A stretch of DNA of 60,756 nucleotides, taken from assembly GCA_002371215.1 (NCBI GenBank), contig DFGL01000020.1, forward strand, positions 410 through 61,165, given 5' to 3'. Source of the stretch: Ruminococcaceae bacterium UBA3751. Its GTDB lineage: Bacteria; Bacillota; Clostridia; Oscillospirales; Acutalibacteraceae. Made by a program: the position numbers and the translations under genes. Under the pieces are notes generated by a model. It ran no database searches. It was not told the origin of the DNA and saw nothing but the letters and a program-made list of their open reading frames with translations. Of the stretch, positions 31,897-40,535 are shown in pieces (position 1 is the first letter of the stretch; every line of letters starts with the position of its first letter).

Positions 31897-33045
31897 ATGC
31901 AGACATACGAACAAGTTGACAGCTATATGAATGAAGTAGGCCTTAAATATGTTAAGGACGCAACGAGCCTTCTTGCCGGTCTTATTATGAGAACGGATAA
32001 GAAGTATGCGGAGGAGGTTGCTAAGCAGCTGAATGATAGAGCTCAGGGGCTTCCCGTAAGTAACGCTGAGTTTTATGAGCTGAAAAACAGAAATCTTGAC
32101 GGTTCAATATATATTTCGGCAGCCTTCGACGGCGGCGTATTCCGCCATATAGGCAATATGATAATTGACTGCGCAGACAGGCTAAGCGGTGAAGTTCTTG
32201 ATTTATGCTGTGACTGCGGAATAGTAACCTGCTTTATGGCAAAAAACTGTCCCCAAAGTCATTTTACAGGCATAGATATTAATGAGAGCGCTATTGAAAA
32301 TGCAAAGCAACTCGCCGAAAGGCTCGGGCTTACAAACGTTGAGTTTATCTGTGCGGACGTTTATGAAATGGAGCTCGGTAAACAATTTGACGCGGTTACC
32401 TCTTTCAGAAGTCTTCTTGACGCAGCAGATAAAGAAACCAAAGGTCTCAATTATATCGGCTACAGAAAGGACAGAGAGGATTCTTATCAGAAAGCGTTTG
32501 CACCGTTTGCAAGAGCGGTTTCAGCTCATTTAAAGGATAACGGATTCGTTCTCAGTGTTGAGCGCTATACCGCAGAATATGGCTGGCTCGGATGGATGCA
32601 GGCTCTCGCTGAACAGGGAATAAACGCCACGGCGGAAAGCGGACTTATGCGCGCTCAGGACATTTCTTCAGTAAAGGAGTATTCGGTAACCTATGCCGTT
32701 AAAGCTGATGGAGCTGCCCCGCTTGATGTATATAATGAGTCTCTTTCAAAGCAGTTTAAATCGGGAACGGGCTACGACGGCGGAATGGCTGAGTTTGCAC
32801 TTTATTATGACAGCGTCGACGATATTGACTTTTACGAAATTACAAAGAACAACCGTGTTATTCACCTTTATGCTATAGCTCATAATGAGAAGGGCAAGGG
32901 TATGTATTTTGATGCTTCAAACGATAACAGGAAGATTAAATACTATAATGTTAAAAAAGAAGAAAATATATTAAAAGATATTGAAAAAAACCTGACTCTA
33001 TATGATGAAAACGTTTATAAAATAAGACGTTTTTCGTGTAAATAG
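31897..33045 (+). CDS. Class I SAM-dependent methyltransferase of unknown target
   Basis: The 382-aa protein has a central Rossmann-type methyltransferase domain: VLDLCCDCGIVTCFMAK (about 105-121, with Cys residues in the glycine loop), FTGIDINESAIENAKQLA and FICADVYEM follow in order. A helical N-terminal extension (1-95) and a long C-terminal part (about 250-382) are not assigned. The sequence has no clear tRNA- or protein-binding domain. It lies 12 bases after ispF with its own GAGGT site, so it closes the trmK-to-ispF run. Substrate unknown. Confidence 0.82.
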   Translation: MQTYEQVDSYMNEVGLKYVKDATSLLAGLIMRTDKKYAEEVAKQLNDRAQGLPVSNAEFYELKNRNLDGSIYISAAFDGGVFRHIGNMIIDCADRLSGEVLDLCCDCGIVTCFMAKNCPQSHFTGIDINESAIENAKQLAERLGLTNVEFICADVYEMELGKQFDAVTSFRSLLDAADKETKGLNYIGYRKDREDSYQKAFAPFARAVSAHLKDNGFVLSVERYTAEYGWLGWMQALAEQGINATAESGLMRAQDISSVKEYSVTYAVKADGAAPLDVYNESLSKQFKSGTGYDGGMAEFALYYDSVDDIDFYEITKNNRVIHLYAIAHNEKGKGMYFDASNDNRKIKYYNVKKEENILKDIEKNLTLYDENVYKIRRFSCK

Positions 33046-33129
33046 TCCTTTTGCTTGTGTATATCATACAAAAAACAGTATTTTGATTTGTGAGTACTGC
33101 ACAAAATAATCTGGTTTTCAAAAAAAAAC

Positions 33130-33158
33130 TTGAACAATTTGTAAATTTTTGATATAAT
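33130..33158 (+). promoter_or_regulatory. Promoter of the Tad pilus operon
   Basis: TTGAAC (33130-33135), 17 bases, TATAAT (33153-33158). The leader to the prepilin peptidase start at 33212 includes a short CAGGA/TCCTG inverted repeat (33182-33196). Confidence 0.82.
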
Positions 33159-33211
33159 TCAATTAGAAAAAATATACAGTCAGGAAAATAGTCCTGCGCT
33201 CGGGTGAAGAA

Positions 33212-33907
33212 ATGGAGTCATTGTCAGTTCTAGAAAAGATTATTATATTTATAACCTACGGAATTGTTGTTGGCTTAATCACTATCCCGCTGTCAAAAAA
33301 ACTTGCACTGTCCAGAACGGAGGATCCGGGTCAGGTAGCACCGCTTAGCAAAGCCCCGCTGAAGGTAGCTGCATTTATCTTGGGGATTGCCGCTTCGGCA
33401 GGAATAGTTTTTACGGCGGAAACTCCTGAATTACTTATCAGGAATCTTCTTCTCCTTGTTCCGATATTCAGCATATCGTTTGTTGATGCGCTTGTGCGGA
33501 AAATACCGAATCCTTTGCTTTTGGTAATGATAGCAATTAATTTGGTTTACATAGTTTATGTGTGCGTATCAACTAAAACAACTATTCAGATTCCAAAATC
33601 GTTTATTGGTCTGTTTTTCGGAGCATTAGTATGCTACATACCGAGCGTTCTTAAAATCCCGATGGGAGCAGGAGATATCAAATACAGTGCGGTAATCGGT
33701 CTTACGGTTTATGCTATGGGGTATTTCCAGTCAATGCTTTTAATGGCGGTTTTCGTAGCTCTGTTTTTTGCATATCTGAAGATAAGTAAAAAAGGCGGAT
33801 TGAAAACGCAAATCCCTATGGGTCCTTTCTTATCAATAGGTACTGTCATTACGATGTGCGTATCGTTCTTTGAATTTATTGATGTAAACATAGAAAGGTT
33901 TATATAG
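33212..33907 (+). CDS. tadV: Prepilin peptidase (A24 family, TadV/CpaA-like)
   Basis: This 231-aa membrane aspartyl protease cuts leader peptides of Flp-type prepilins on the cytoplasmic side. Both catalytic aspartates are visible: FVDALVRKIPN (near residue 92) and the GAGDIK motif near 154. At least six hydrophobic segments are present. No N-terminal methylase domain is seen, as expected for TadV-type enzymes. A GGGTGA site precedes the ATG. It is the first gene of the pilus operon, directly upstream of the pilin. Confidence 0.9.
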   Translation: MESLSVLEKIIIFITYGIVVGLITIPLSKKLALSRTEDPGQVAPLSKAPLKVAAFILGIAASAGIVFTAETPELLIRNLLLLVPIFSISFVDALVRKIPNPLLLVMIAINLVYIVYVCVSTKTTIQIPKSFIGLFFGALVCYIPSVLKIPMGAGDIKYSAVIGLTVYAMGYFQSMLLMAVFVALFFAYLKISKKGGLKTQIPMGPFLSIGTVITMCVSFFEFIDVNIERFI

Positions 33908-33977
33908 TTTATTATAAGGGCAACCTTATATTAAAATAAAAAATAAATAAAATCTTTAAAGAAGGAGGAAAAAGTTC

Positions 33978-34136
33978 ATGACATTTTTCAGAGATGAAAA
34001 CGGACAGGGCATGGTAGAGTACGCTCTTATCATTGGTCTTATCGCTGTAGTAGTTATTCTTGCAGTTGTACTCGTAGGTAGAGCAGTAAGATCTAAGATG
34101 AACACAGTTCAGAACACACTTACAGCTGACGTATAA
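33978..34136 (+). CDS. flp: Flp family type IVb pilin
   Basis: This 52-aa major pilin is the building block of the Tad pilus. The N-terminus MTFFRDENGQG is the leader, and MVEYALIIGLIAVVVILAVV forms the hydrophobic pilin helix. Cleavage is expected after G11, giving a mature pilin with Glu at position 3 (M-V-E). Flp pilins have a Glu near position 5 of the mature form, so the cut could instead lie two residues earlier. GAAGGAGG lies upstream with good spacing. The C-terminal 25 residues are exposed. Confidence 0.93.
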   Translation: MTFFRDENGQGMVEYALIIGLIAVVVILAVVLVGRAVRSKMNTVQNTLTADV

Positions 34137-34160
34137 GCTAATATATGATTTTTAAGAAGG

Positions 34161-34186
34161 TGGGGCAGGCAACTGCCCCATTTTCT
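34161..34186 (+). terminator. Internal terminator after the Flp pilin
   Basis: TGGGGCAG (34161-34168) pairs perfectly with CTGCCCCA (34173-34180) around GCAA, followed by TTTTCTGT. It lies between pilin and the next pilus gene. Partial readthrough would give much more pilin than minor components. Confidence 0.8.
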
Positions 34187-34218
34187 GTCACTTTTATAAC
34201 AAATGGGGTGGAAAGCTC

Positions 34219-34815
34219 TTGAGAAAAAAGTGGATATTTAAGAAGAAGGATGAAAGCGGCCAGGCGCTTGTGGAGTTTGTATTTATCTTGCCGCTGTTTA
34301 TGCTCATCCTTATGGGAATTATGGATTTCGGTTGGTTGTTTTATAACTATATCAGCATAGAAAACTGTGCCAGAAACGGTGCAAGAATTGCATGCGTTGA
34401 GTATATTGAAACCAACTATGTAGACAACAAAACGGTTCCCGTAGCAAAAACTTTTGATCCTAATTTTGTAGATACTGAGGACTATTACAGGGACGAAGAG
34501 GTTGATATTGTAAAGGCTACAATAGCAGCAAAACCGAGCAGTGTTTCAATACAGAACGTTAAGGTGTCTTACAGCGTTGATGAAGAATATGCCGGTAATA
34601 TGGTTGATTACTATGCAGCGGATTTGAACGACCCGAAGAAGCTCTCCGGAACGTTGAGGCGAGCTAACGGCAACGTTACAGTTACCGTTCAGGGAAGAAT
34701 GAAAGTTTTGACCCCTGTTCTCGGCGTGTTCAGCGACCACGGATATCTTAACCTTAAATCGTCTTCTGTATACCAGGTTGAGAGAAGGTCCGATTCAGAA
34801 CCACCTGATGATTAA
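34219..34815 (+). CDS. tadE: TadE-like minor pilin
   Basis: The 198-aa protein has a short basic N-terminus (RKKWIFKKKDESG) and then QALVEFVFILPLFMLILMGIMDFGWLFYNY, the TadE/TadG-type hydrophobic helix with Glu near its start. The rest is exposed outside the membrane. TadE pseudopilins are processed by TadV and are needed for Tad pilus assembly. Start is TTG, with GGGGTGG seven bases upstream. It is downstream of the internal terminator. Confidence 0.88.
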   Translation: MRKKWIFKKKDESGQALVEFVFILPLFMLILMGIMDFGWLFYNYISIENCARNGARIACVEYIETNYVDNKTVPVAKTFDPNFVDTEDYYRDEEVDIVKATIAAKPSSVSIQNVKVSYSVDEEYAGNMVDYYAADLNDPKKLSGTLRRANGNVTVTVQGRMKVLTPVLGVFSDHGYLNLKSSSVYQVERRSDSEPPDD

Positions 34816-34920
34816 ATCATCGGCTTTATTTAGTTTGGAAAATTAAAGTTCTATTAATTTAGAACTTTTAAATATATTTTAAAATCTTAAAATCTTGAAT
34901 TAAATGTGAGGGTAAAAATT

Positions 34921-35676
34921 ATGAAGAAAGTTTATCTTATTGCTGTTGTATTTGCTTTGCTTGCAGGTTTTGCAACGTATATGTTCGCAAGCCAGATTAA
35001 CAAGAAGACCACAATCAAAGATGCTGATACGGTAGCTGTTGTTTTTGCGGACCAGGATATTCCTGCCAACACGATGATTACCGAGGATATGGTTGCAGAC
35101 GATGCAGGCTATTTCCATAAGAAGGAGGACGTTATCAAGGAAGACGCAACTCCTTCTCCGATAACAGACAAGGAAAAACTTGTCGGCATGGTTACATCAG
35201 TTGATATTCATGCAGGCGAACAGCTTAATGAGTTCAAGTTTGTAAGCTCAGAGGACGATGAGGTCGGACTTTCCTATAAGCTTGAATCGGGCAAGGTTGC
35301 TTTCTCGTTCACAGCGAGCAGTACAAACGGCGTTGACGGATATATCAGCGCAGGCGATACGGTAGACATTATTACATATTCAACCGACGATAACGGTAAC
35401 GTTACAACGAACGTTGCATACAGAGACCTTAACGTAATCAGAGTTTCGAATGCAAGCAGCAACCAGAGCAGCAAGGATGCAAAAATTACCGAATACAGCA
35501 CAATTACTGTTGAGGTAACCGAAAAGGAAGCTCTCAGGCTTTATGAGATTGAAAACACTCAGACCTTCAAGCTCGTTCTTAACTCAAAGCGTGATGCAAA
35601 AACAGATGCAGCGCTTAAGGCTGCGCAGCAAACAGAGTCAACAAGTGCGGCAGAATCAACAAGCGCAGCTGATTAA
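34921..35676 (+). CDS. cpaB: Flp pilus assembly protein CpaB (RcpC/SAF domain)
   Basis: The 251-aa protein has an N-terminal membrane anchor (KKVYLIAVVFALLAGFATYMFA) and a SAF domain: VAVVFADQDIPANTMITEDMV (about 36-57). A second beta-rich region and a Ser/Thr/Ala tail with repeated ESTSAA follow. In Gram-negatives CpaB supports the secretin; here no secretin gene exists, so it probably acts at the cell wall. I start at ATG 34921, eight bases after GAGGG; a GTG start at 34906 is less likely. Confidence 0.88.
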   Translation: MKKVYLIAVVFALLAGFATYMFASQINKKTTIKDADTVAVVFADQDIPANTMITEDMVADDAGYFHKKEDVIKEDATPSPITDKEKLVGMVTSVDIHAGEQLNEFKFVSSEDDEVGLSYKLESGKVAFSFTASSTNGVDGYISAGDTVDIITYSTDDNGNVTTNVAYRDLNVIRVSNASSNQSSKDAKITEYSTITVEVTEKEALRLYEIENTQTFKLVLNSKRDAKTDAALKAAQQTESTSAAESTSAAD

Positions 35677-35706
35677 TGGCAAAACACAGTTTAGGAGAAG
35701 AAAAGT

Positions 35707-36894
35707 ATGGATAAGATTAATGTTGTTGTTTGTACAAATGACACCGAATACAAGGTTGCTGTAAAAAACAAACTTTTAAACGATAGGTTTGAAATCATTG
35801 GTTACTCAGAGATTGAGCCGGCTGCTAAAACAAGAATTCAGGGTTTTGTTCCCGATGTTGTAATTTTTGTTGTTAACAGCGAGGATATTGACACGGCGCT
35901 TATTGATTTCATTGAGGATATGAAGCTCGCTTCAATCGGCGCGGTTCCCATCATCCTTACGGACAGCGTAACCGTTGATAACGTTAATATGGCTGCTGAG
36001 GCAGGCATAAGACGTGTTATGGATATAAGCGTAAGCCCTGAGGAATTTTGCCAGAGTATAGAAAAACTCACCGCTAAAGAGAGAAAGTACAATGCCTCTC
36101 CGACAGGGGAAAGAAAAACCCGCTCAAGAGTTTATGCGTTTTTCAGCGGTAAAGGCGGCGTAGGTAAAACTACTTTATGTACAAACTCAGCCGTTTCTTT
36201 AGCCTCCCGCGGTAAAAAGGTTCTGCTTATTGACCTTGACCTTCAGTTTGGCGATGCGGATATGGCGCTTGATGTTGAACCCAATGAATCTATAGTTGAC
36301 CTTTCAAGGGACCAGAACGGCATATCTCTTGACAGCCTTCTCGCTACCTGTTCTACTCATCCATCGGGTGTTCAGCTTTTATCTTCTCCAAACTCACCCG
36401 AGCTTGCAGAGTACGTTACAAGTGCGGCTGTTAAGTCAGTTATTGACATTGCAAGAAACTATTTTGAGTATATTCTTATGGATTGCGGCTGTGCACTCGT
36501 TGACCCTGTTATTACCGCTCTTGAAAACAGCGATACTATCTTTATGGTAAACGACGTTAATATTCTCTCCCTTAAGAGAGCAAAAATATGTATGAACGTT
36601 ATTCAGCAGCTTAACCAGAAGGATAAAGCTCACCTTATCATAAATAAAAATGTTAAGAAGAATACAGTTAAAATCGAAGATTTTGAAAACCTCCTCGGAA
36701 TACCGGCTTATGCAGTTATTTCAAGTGACTTTAAATCAGTAAACTCATCTCTTAATAACGGTCAGCCCGTTATTATGTATAAGCCCCGTTCACCTATTGC
36801 AAAGGATCTGGCGGGATTTGTTGACAAGATGATTCTTGAGAGAGAGGGAACTCTTAAAAACGATACCAAAAAGTCAAAGAGGAAAAATAAATAA
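35707..36894 (+). CDS. cpaE: CpaE/TadZ family pilus-localisation ATPase
   Basis: The 395-aa protein has an atypical receiver-like N-terminal domain (about 1-125) and a MinD/ParA-type ATPase domain starting with FFSGKGGVGKTTLCTNSAV (about 145-163), with the LLIDLDLQFGD motif. TadZ/CpaE marks the pole or other site where the Tad pilus is assembled. The start has AGGAGAAG upstream, and the stop overlaps the start of cpaF (TAATG). Confidence 0.93.
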   Translation: MDKINVVVCTNDTEYKVAVKNKLLNDRFEIIGYSEIEPAAKTRIQGFVPDVVIFVVNSEDIDTALIDFIEDMKLASIGAVPIILTDSVTVDNVNMAAEAGIRRVMDISVSPEEFCQSIEKLTAKERKYNASPTGERKTRSRVYAFFSGKGGVGKTTLCTNSAVSLASRGKKVLLIDLDLQFGDADMALDVEPNESIVDLSRDQNGISLDSLLATCSTHPSGVQLLSSPNSPELAEYVTSAAVKSVIDIARNYFEYILMDCGCALVDPVITALENSDTIFMVNDVNILSLKRAKICMNVIQQLNQKDKAHLIINKNVKKNTVKIEDFENLLGIPAYAVISSDFKSVNSSLNNGQPVIMYKPRSPIAKDLAGFVDKMILEREGTLKNDTKKSKRKNK

Positions 36895-38240
36895 TGGGAT
36901 TACTTGACAGATACAATATAAACAATGATGAAAATGCTGAAAGCGTCAGCGTTGAACAGAATAACAAAAAAAACGAAGTACCTATAATTGAGGATAAGTT
37001 TGCAGAAACCAAATCAAAAATCCACAACGCCATTGTTGAGCAGTTAATGAAAAACAATGCGGGGAACGTTACGGATGAGGGTATGCGTAATCTTATTAAA
37101 GAGTTCGTAAGCAAACCCGAGTATGAAATTCCTCGTATTGAAAGAGGTCTGATAGCCGATGAGCTCTATGATGACATTATGGGTTACGGTCCTATTCAGC
37201 CTCTTGTTGACAGTGACCTTTACACTGAGATTATGGTTAACGGACCTTATCAGATTTTCGTCGAGTCAAAGGGTAAAATCAAACTTACGGATTTCCAGTT
37301 TAAAGACGAAAATCATCTTCGTCAGGTAATTGACAGAATTGTTACTAAAGTAGGACGACACGTTGACGAAGCAAGCCCGATGGTTGACGCCAGACTCCCG
37401 GACGGTTCCCGTGTTAACGTAATTATTCCTCCTGTTTCGCTTGTAGGTCCCGTGCTTACAATCCGTAAATTCTCCAAAACGCCTATAACGGCGGCTAATC
37501 TTATTGCATGGGGCTCAACCTCAAATCAGATTCTGAATTTCCTTGAAGCTGCTGTAATGGGTAAGCTGAATATCATAGTTTCAGGCGGTACAGGCTCAGG
37601 TAAAACAACGCTTCTTAACATTCTGTCGTCTTACATTCCTTCTGACGAACGCATTATTACTATTGAGGACTCTGCTGAGGTACAGCTCAGACAGGAGCAT
37701 GTTATTACTCTTGAAAGCAGGCCCGCAAACGTTGAGGGTAAGGGTAGAGTCAGCATTAAGGACTTGGTTGTAAACGCCCTTCGTATGAGACCTGACAGAA
37801 TTATTGTCGGTGAGGTTCGTAGCGAAGAAACGCTTGACATGCTTCAGGCTATGAACACGGGTCATGACGGTTCGCTTACTACTATCCATGCTAACTCGCC
37901 GAGGGACTCAATTTCCCGTATTGAAACGATGGTTATGATGTCCGGCTCTGAACTTCCCTCAAAGGCAATCAGAGATCAGGTTGCTTCAGCTATTAACCTT
38001 ATCGTTCAACAGGCGCGTTTAAGAGACGGCTCAAGAAAAATTGTTTCCGTATCAGAAATTGTTGGTATGGAAGGCGATGTAATCCGTATGCAGGATATCT
38101 TTACTTACGATACAGAGGGTGAGATGGACGCATCAGGAAAATTTAAGGGCGTATTTAAAGCAACGGGTATAATCCCCAAATGTGTTGATAAAATCAGAGA
38201 GAACGGAGTTGCAGTAAACAATGACTGGTTCCACACTTAA
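36894..38240 (+). CDS. cpaF: CpaF/TadA family pilus assembly ATPase
   Basis: This 448-aa secretion-superfamily ATPase drives Tad pilus extension (TadA is also implicated in retraction). Walker A GGTGSGKTTLLN is near residue 231; the Asp box (ITIEDSAEV), VALR-type RPANVEGKGRVSIKDLVVNALRMRPDRIIVGEVR and the His box (MNTGHDGSLTTIHAN) follow in the TadA order. A KIHNAIVEQL N-terminal helical region is present. It overlaps the next gene by 20 bases. Confidence 0.95.
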   Translation: MGLLDRYNINNDENAESVSVEQNNKKNEVPIIEDKFAETKSKIHNAIVEQLMKNNAGNVTDEGMRNLIKEFVSKPEYEIPRIERGLIADELYDDIMGYGPIQPLVDSDLYTEIMVNGPYQIFVESKGKIKLTDFQFKDENHLRQVIDRIVTKVGRHVDEASPMVDARLPDGSRVNVIIPPVSLVGPVLTIRKFSKTPITAANLIAWGSTSNQILNFLEAAVMGKLNIIVSGGTGSGKTTLLNILSSYIPSDERIITIEDSAEVQLRQEHVITLESRPANVEGKGRVSIKDLVVNALRMRPDRIIVGEVRSEETLDMLQAMNTGHDGSLTTIHANSPRDSISRIETMVMMSGSELPSKAIRDQVASAINLIVQQARLRDGSRKIVSVSEIVGMEGDVIRMQDIFTYDTEGEMDASGKFKGVFKATGIIPKCVDKIRENGVAVNNDWFHT

Positions 38241-39204
38241 TATCATACTAATTACAGCGTCATTTGCGCTTTTGGTATTTATTATTGCTTATATAGTTGT
38301 TTCAACCTTACTTGCTGACAGGATTGCCGCTGAAAAGCGTCTTGATGAGCTTAATAAAAAGGAAGGCGATTTTGAAACAGTTGCTCTCATTAAGAATGAA
38401 AGTAAAAAAACCAGAAGAAAGCGTGAAAGAAAAAAGCAGAAAAGTAATCTTGCCGATAAGTTTGGCGACGTTCTTTTTCTTGAGCTTCAGTCGGCGGATA
38501 TAAAAATGCGTCCTGAGGAATTCACTCTTATCTGGATTCTTCTTGCATTTATTCCGGGCGGTCTTCTGGCTATGCTTACGGGCAATATGATTATTTCAAT
38601 GGTGCTTGTTGTTGCAGGTATTTTGCTTCCTATTATGTATGTAAAGAGCAAGCAAAAGAGCAGAGTCAAGAAGTTTGAAGAGCAGCTCAGCGACGCGCTT
38701 ATGCTCTGCTGTAGCTGTCTGCGCTCAGGTCTCAGCTTTACTCAGGCAATGGAAACAATTGCAAAGGACATGGACGCTCCTATTTCAACTGAATTTGAAA
38801 ATGCAATCAGGGAGCTCAATATGGGTTATTCAATGGAAGAATGCCTTGAAAATATGGCTGACAGAATTAAGAGTAAGTACGTTGAGCTTATGGTTTCCGC
38901 AGTTCTTGTACAGAGGCAGACAGGTGGTAACCTCTCCCATATTCTTGAAAACATTTCCGATACAATCAAAGAAAAGATGAAACTAAAAAGGCAGCTTAAA
39001 ACCTCAACCGCTTCGGGTAAGATGTCAGGTTTTATAGTAGGTGCAATGCCGCTCATTATGCTTCTTATTATGACAGCAATGCAGCGTGAAATGATGATGG
39101 TTCTGTTTACGGAAAACAGAGGACGCCTTGTTCTTGTAGGTGTAGCAGTGCTTGAGGTACTCGCGTTCGTTGCTATTAAGAAAATCACAACCGTTAAGAT
39201 GTAG
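38221..39204 (+). CDS. tadB: TadB-like inner-membrane pilus platform protein
   Basis: The 327-aa protein is a type II secretion F-domain protein: one N-terminal hydrophobic segment (SFALLVFIIAYIVVSTLLA), a charged stretch (about 45-80, Lys/Arg-rich), more membrane segments, the conserved F-domain (DALMLCCSCLRSGLSFTQAMETIAKDM, about 160-190) and C-terminal hydrophobic segments. It forms the platform with TadC. Its start lies within the end of cpaF. Confidence 0.9.
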   Translation: MTGSTLNIILITASFALLVFIIAYIVVSTLLADRIAAEKRLDELNKKEGDFETVALIKNESKKTRRKRERKKQKSNLADKFGDVLFLELQSADIKMRPEEFTLIWILLAFIPGGLLAMLTGNMIISMVLVVAGILLPIMYVKSKQKSRVKKFEEQLSDALMLCCSCLRSGLSFTQAMETIAKDMDAPISTEFENAIRELNMGYSMEECLENMADRIKSKYVELMVSAVLVQRQTGGNLSHILENISDTIKEKMKLKRQLKTSTASGKMSGFIVGAMPLIMLLIMTAMQREMMMVLFTENRGRLVLVGVAVLEVLAFVAIKKITTVKM

Positions 39205-39215
39205 GAGGGGAGTTT

Positions 39216-40160
39216 ATGATACCGTTTTTAGTTATTACATATTCTCTTCTTGCGCTTATAATTATCGTTTTGATTTTCGGCAAAAAGGGAAGAGAAGAGG
39301 ATGCAAGCTTTAAGCGTAAAAAGAGCATCGGTAAGGAAACAGTAAAATCAGCATATAAAAACGTTGATACCTCATTTTATGAGCGTGTTGTTAAGCCCGT
39401 AGTGGATAACATTACCAACGCAAATAAATACAGCGAAAACGCAACAAAAAATGAAAAACAAAAGCAGCAGAACGAGGCTCTTGGGCTTCAGCTCAGAAAA
39501 GCCGGTATACATATGTCTGTTTCAAACTATAAGTTTTTCAAGCTTGCGTTTACAGCAGTTTTAACGGTTATATCGCTCGGTGTTGCGCTTATACTTTACC
39601 TTGCAACCAACAATGTATATATGCTTTTCATTGCTGCAGCGGGTATGGTTATCGGCGTTATAGGTCCAACTCTGTTCTTAAGTTCCCGTGTAAGAAGCCA
39701 TCAGGGCGAAATAAGGTCGCAGCTTGCTGATACAATTGACCTTATGAGCGTATGTATGGAGTCGGGTCTCAGCTTTGACGCGTCTCTCGTAAAAATTGCC
39801 GAGAGAATGGAAGGCCCGCTTATTGACGAGCTTATGACTGTGTTCAGGCAGATTCAGCTTGGTAAGAACAGAAACGACGCTCTTAAAAACCTTTCGGATT
39901 CCTCCGACGTTAAAGAGCTTAAAACCTTTGTTTCCGCTGTTATTCAGGCGGGACAGCTCGGTATCCCGATTACAAACGTTCTTCAGGCTCAGGCAGAGCA
40001 GCTCAGAATGAATAAGAGTGAGGAAATCAAGGAGGTAGCCTCAAAGGTACCTACCAAAATGACTATTCCTACCGTTCTTCTGATACTCCCTGCAATTATT
40101 CTTATTATCCTTGCGCCTGTAATGTTCCAGGTATTAGACCAGATGAAAGGTGTATTTTAG
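39216..40160 (+). CDS. tadC: TadC-like inner-membrane pilus platform protein
   Basis: The 314-aa protein is the second F-domain protein: N-terminal hydrophobic segment, long hydrophilic part with Lys-rich helices, then DTIDLMSVCMESGLSFDASLVKIAERMEGPL and C-terminal hydrophobic helices ending PAIILIILAPVMFQV. TadB and TadC form the platform recognised by the ATPase. GGAGGGG precedes the ATG. The stop TAG shares its last base with the GTG start of the DUF192 gene. Confidence 0.9.
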   Translation: MIPFLVITYSLLALIIIVLIFGKKGREEDASFKRKKSIGKETVKSAYKNVDTSFYERVVKPVVDNITNANKYSENATKNEKQKQQNEALGLQLRKAGIHMSVSNYKFFKLAFTAVLTVISLGVALILYLATNNVYMLFIAAAGMVIGVIGPTLFLSSRVRSHQGEIRSQLADTIDLMSVCMESGLSFDASLVKIAERMEGPLIDELMTVFRQIQLGKNRNDALKNLSDSSDVKELKTFVSAVIQAGQLGIPITNVLQAQAEQLRMNKSEEIKEVASKVPTKMTIPTVLLILPAIILIILAPVMFQVLDQMKGVF

Positions 40161-40522
40161 TGAATATACTGAAACTAAAAAAAGACAACAGTATTATTTG
40201 TGACTATATAGAGGACGCAAGTAATTTTTACAGACGCTTTATGGGTCTGATGTACAGAAAGAGCATTCCGAAAGACCATGGCTTGCTTCTTACCCCGTGT
40301 AATGAAATCCATACTTTCGGAATGAGGTTTGATATTGATACAGTCGCTATATCCGAAAGCGGCGAGGTCTTGTTTATTGACAAGGCGGTTAAACCGAATA
40401 AAGTCCGTAAGCGTGTAGAAGGCGCTTACTGTATACTTGAACTCAACGCAGGCTATGCGGATGAGCTGAATATATCAATTGGCGATATTCTTGAATTTAT
40501 ACCTGCCGAAAAAATTAGTTAG
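40160..40522 (+). CDS. DUF192 family protein within the Tad operon
   Basis: The 120-aa protein matches the DUF192 family. The fingerprint LTPCNEIHTFGMRFDIDTVAIS (about 44-65) and the C-terminal LELNAGYADELNISIGDILEF are present. DUF192 proteins are usually secreted or have a signal peptide; this copy has none. Their function is unknown. It starts with GTG at the last base of tadC, so it is translationally coupled. A role in pilus assembly or in the following coiled-coil protein is inference only. Confidence 0.85.
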   Translation: MNILKLKKDNSIICDYIEDASNFYRRFMGLMYRKSIPKDHGLLLTPCNEIHTFGMRFDIDTVAISESGEVLFIDKAVKPNKVRKRVEGAYCILELNAGYADELNISIGDILEFIPAEKIS

Positions 40523-40535
40523 GAGAAATGAATTT

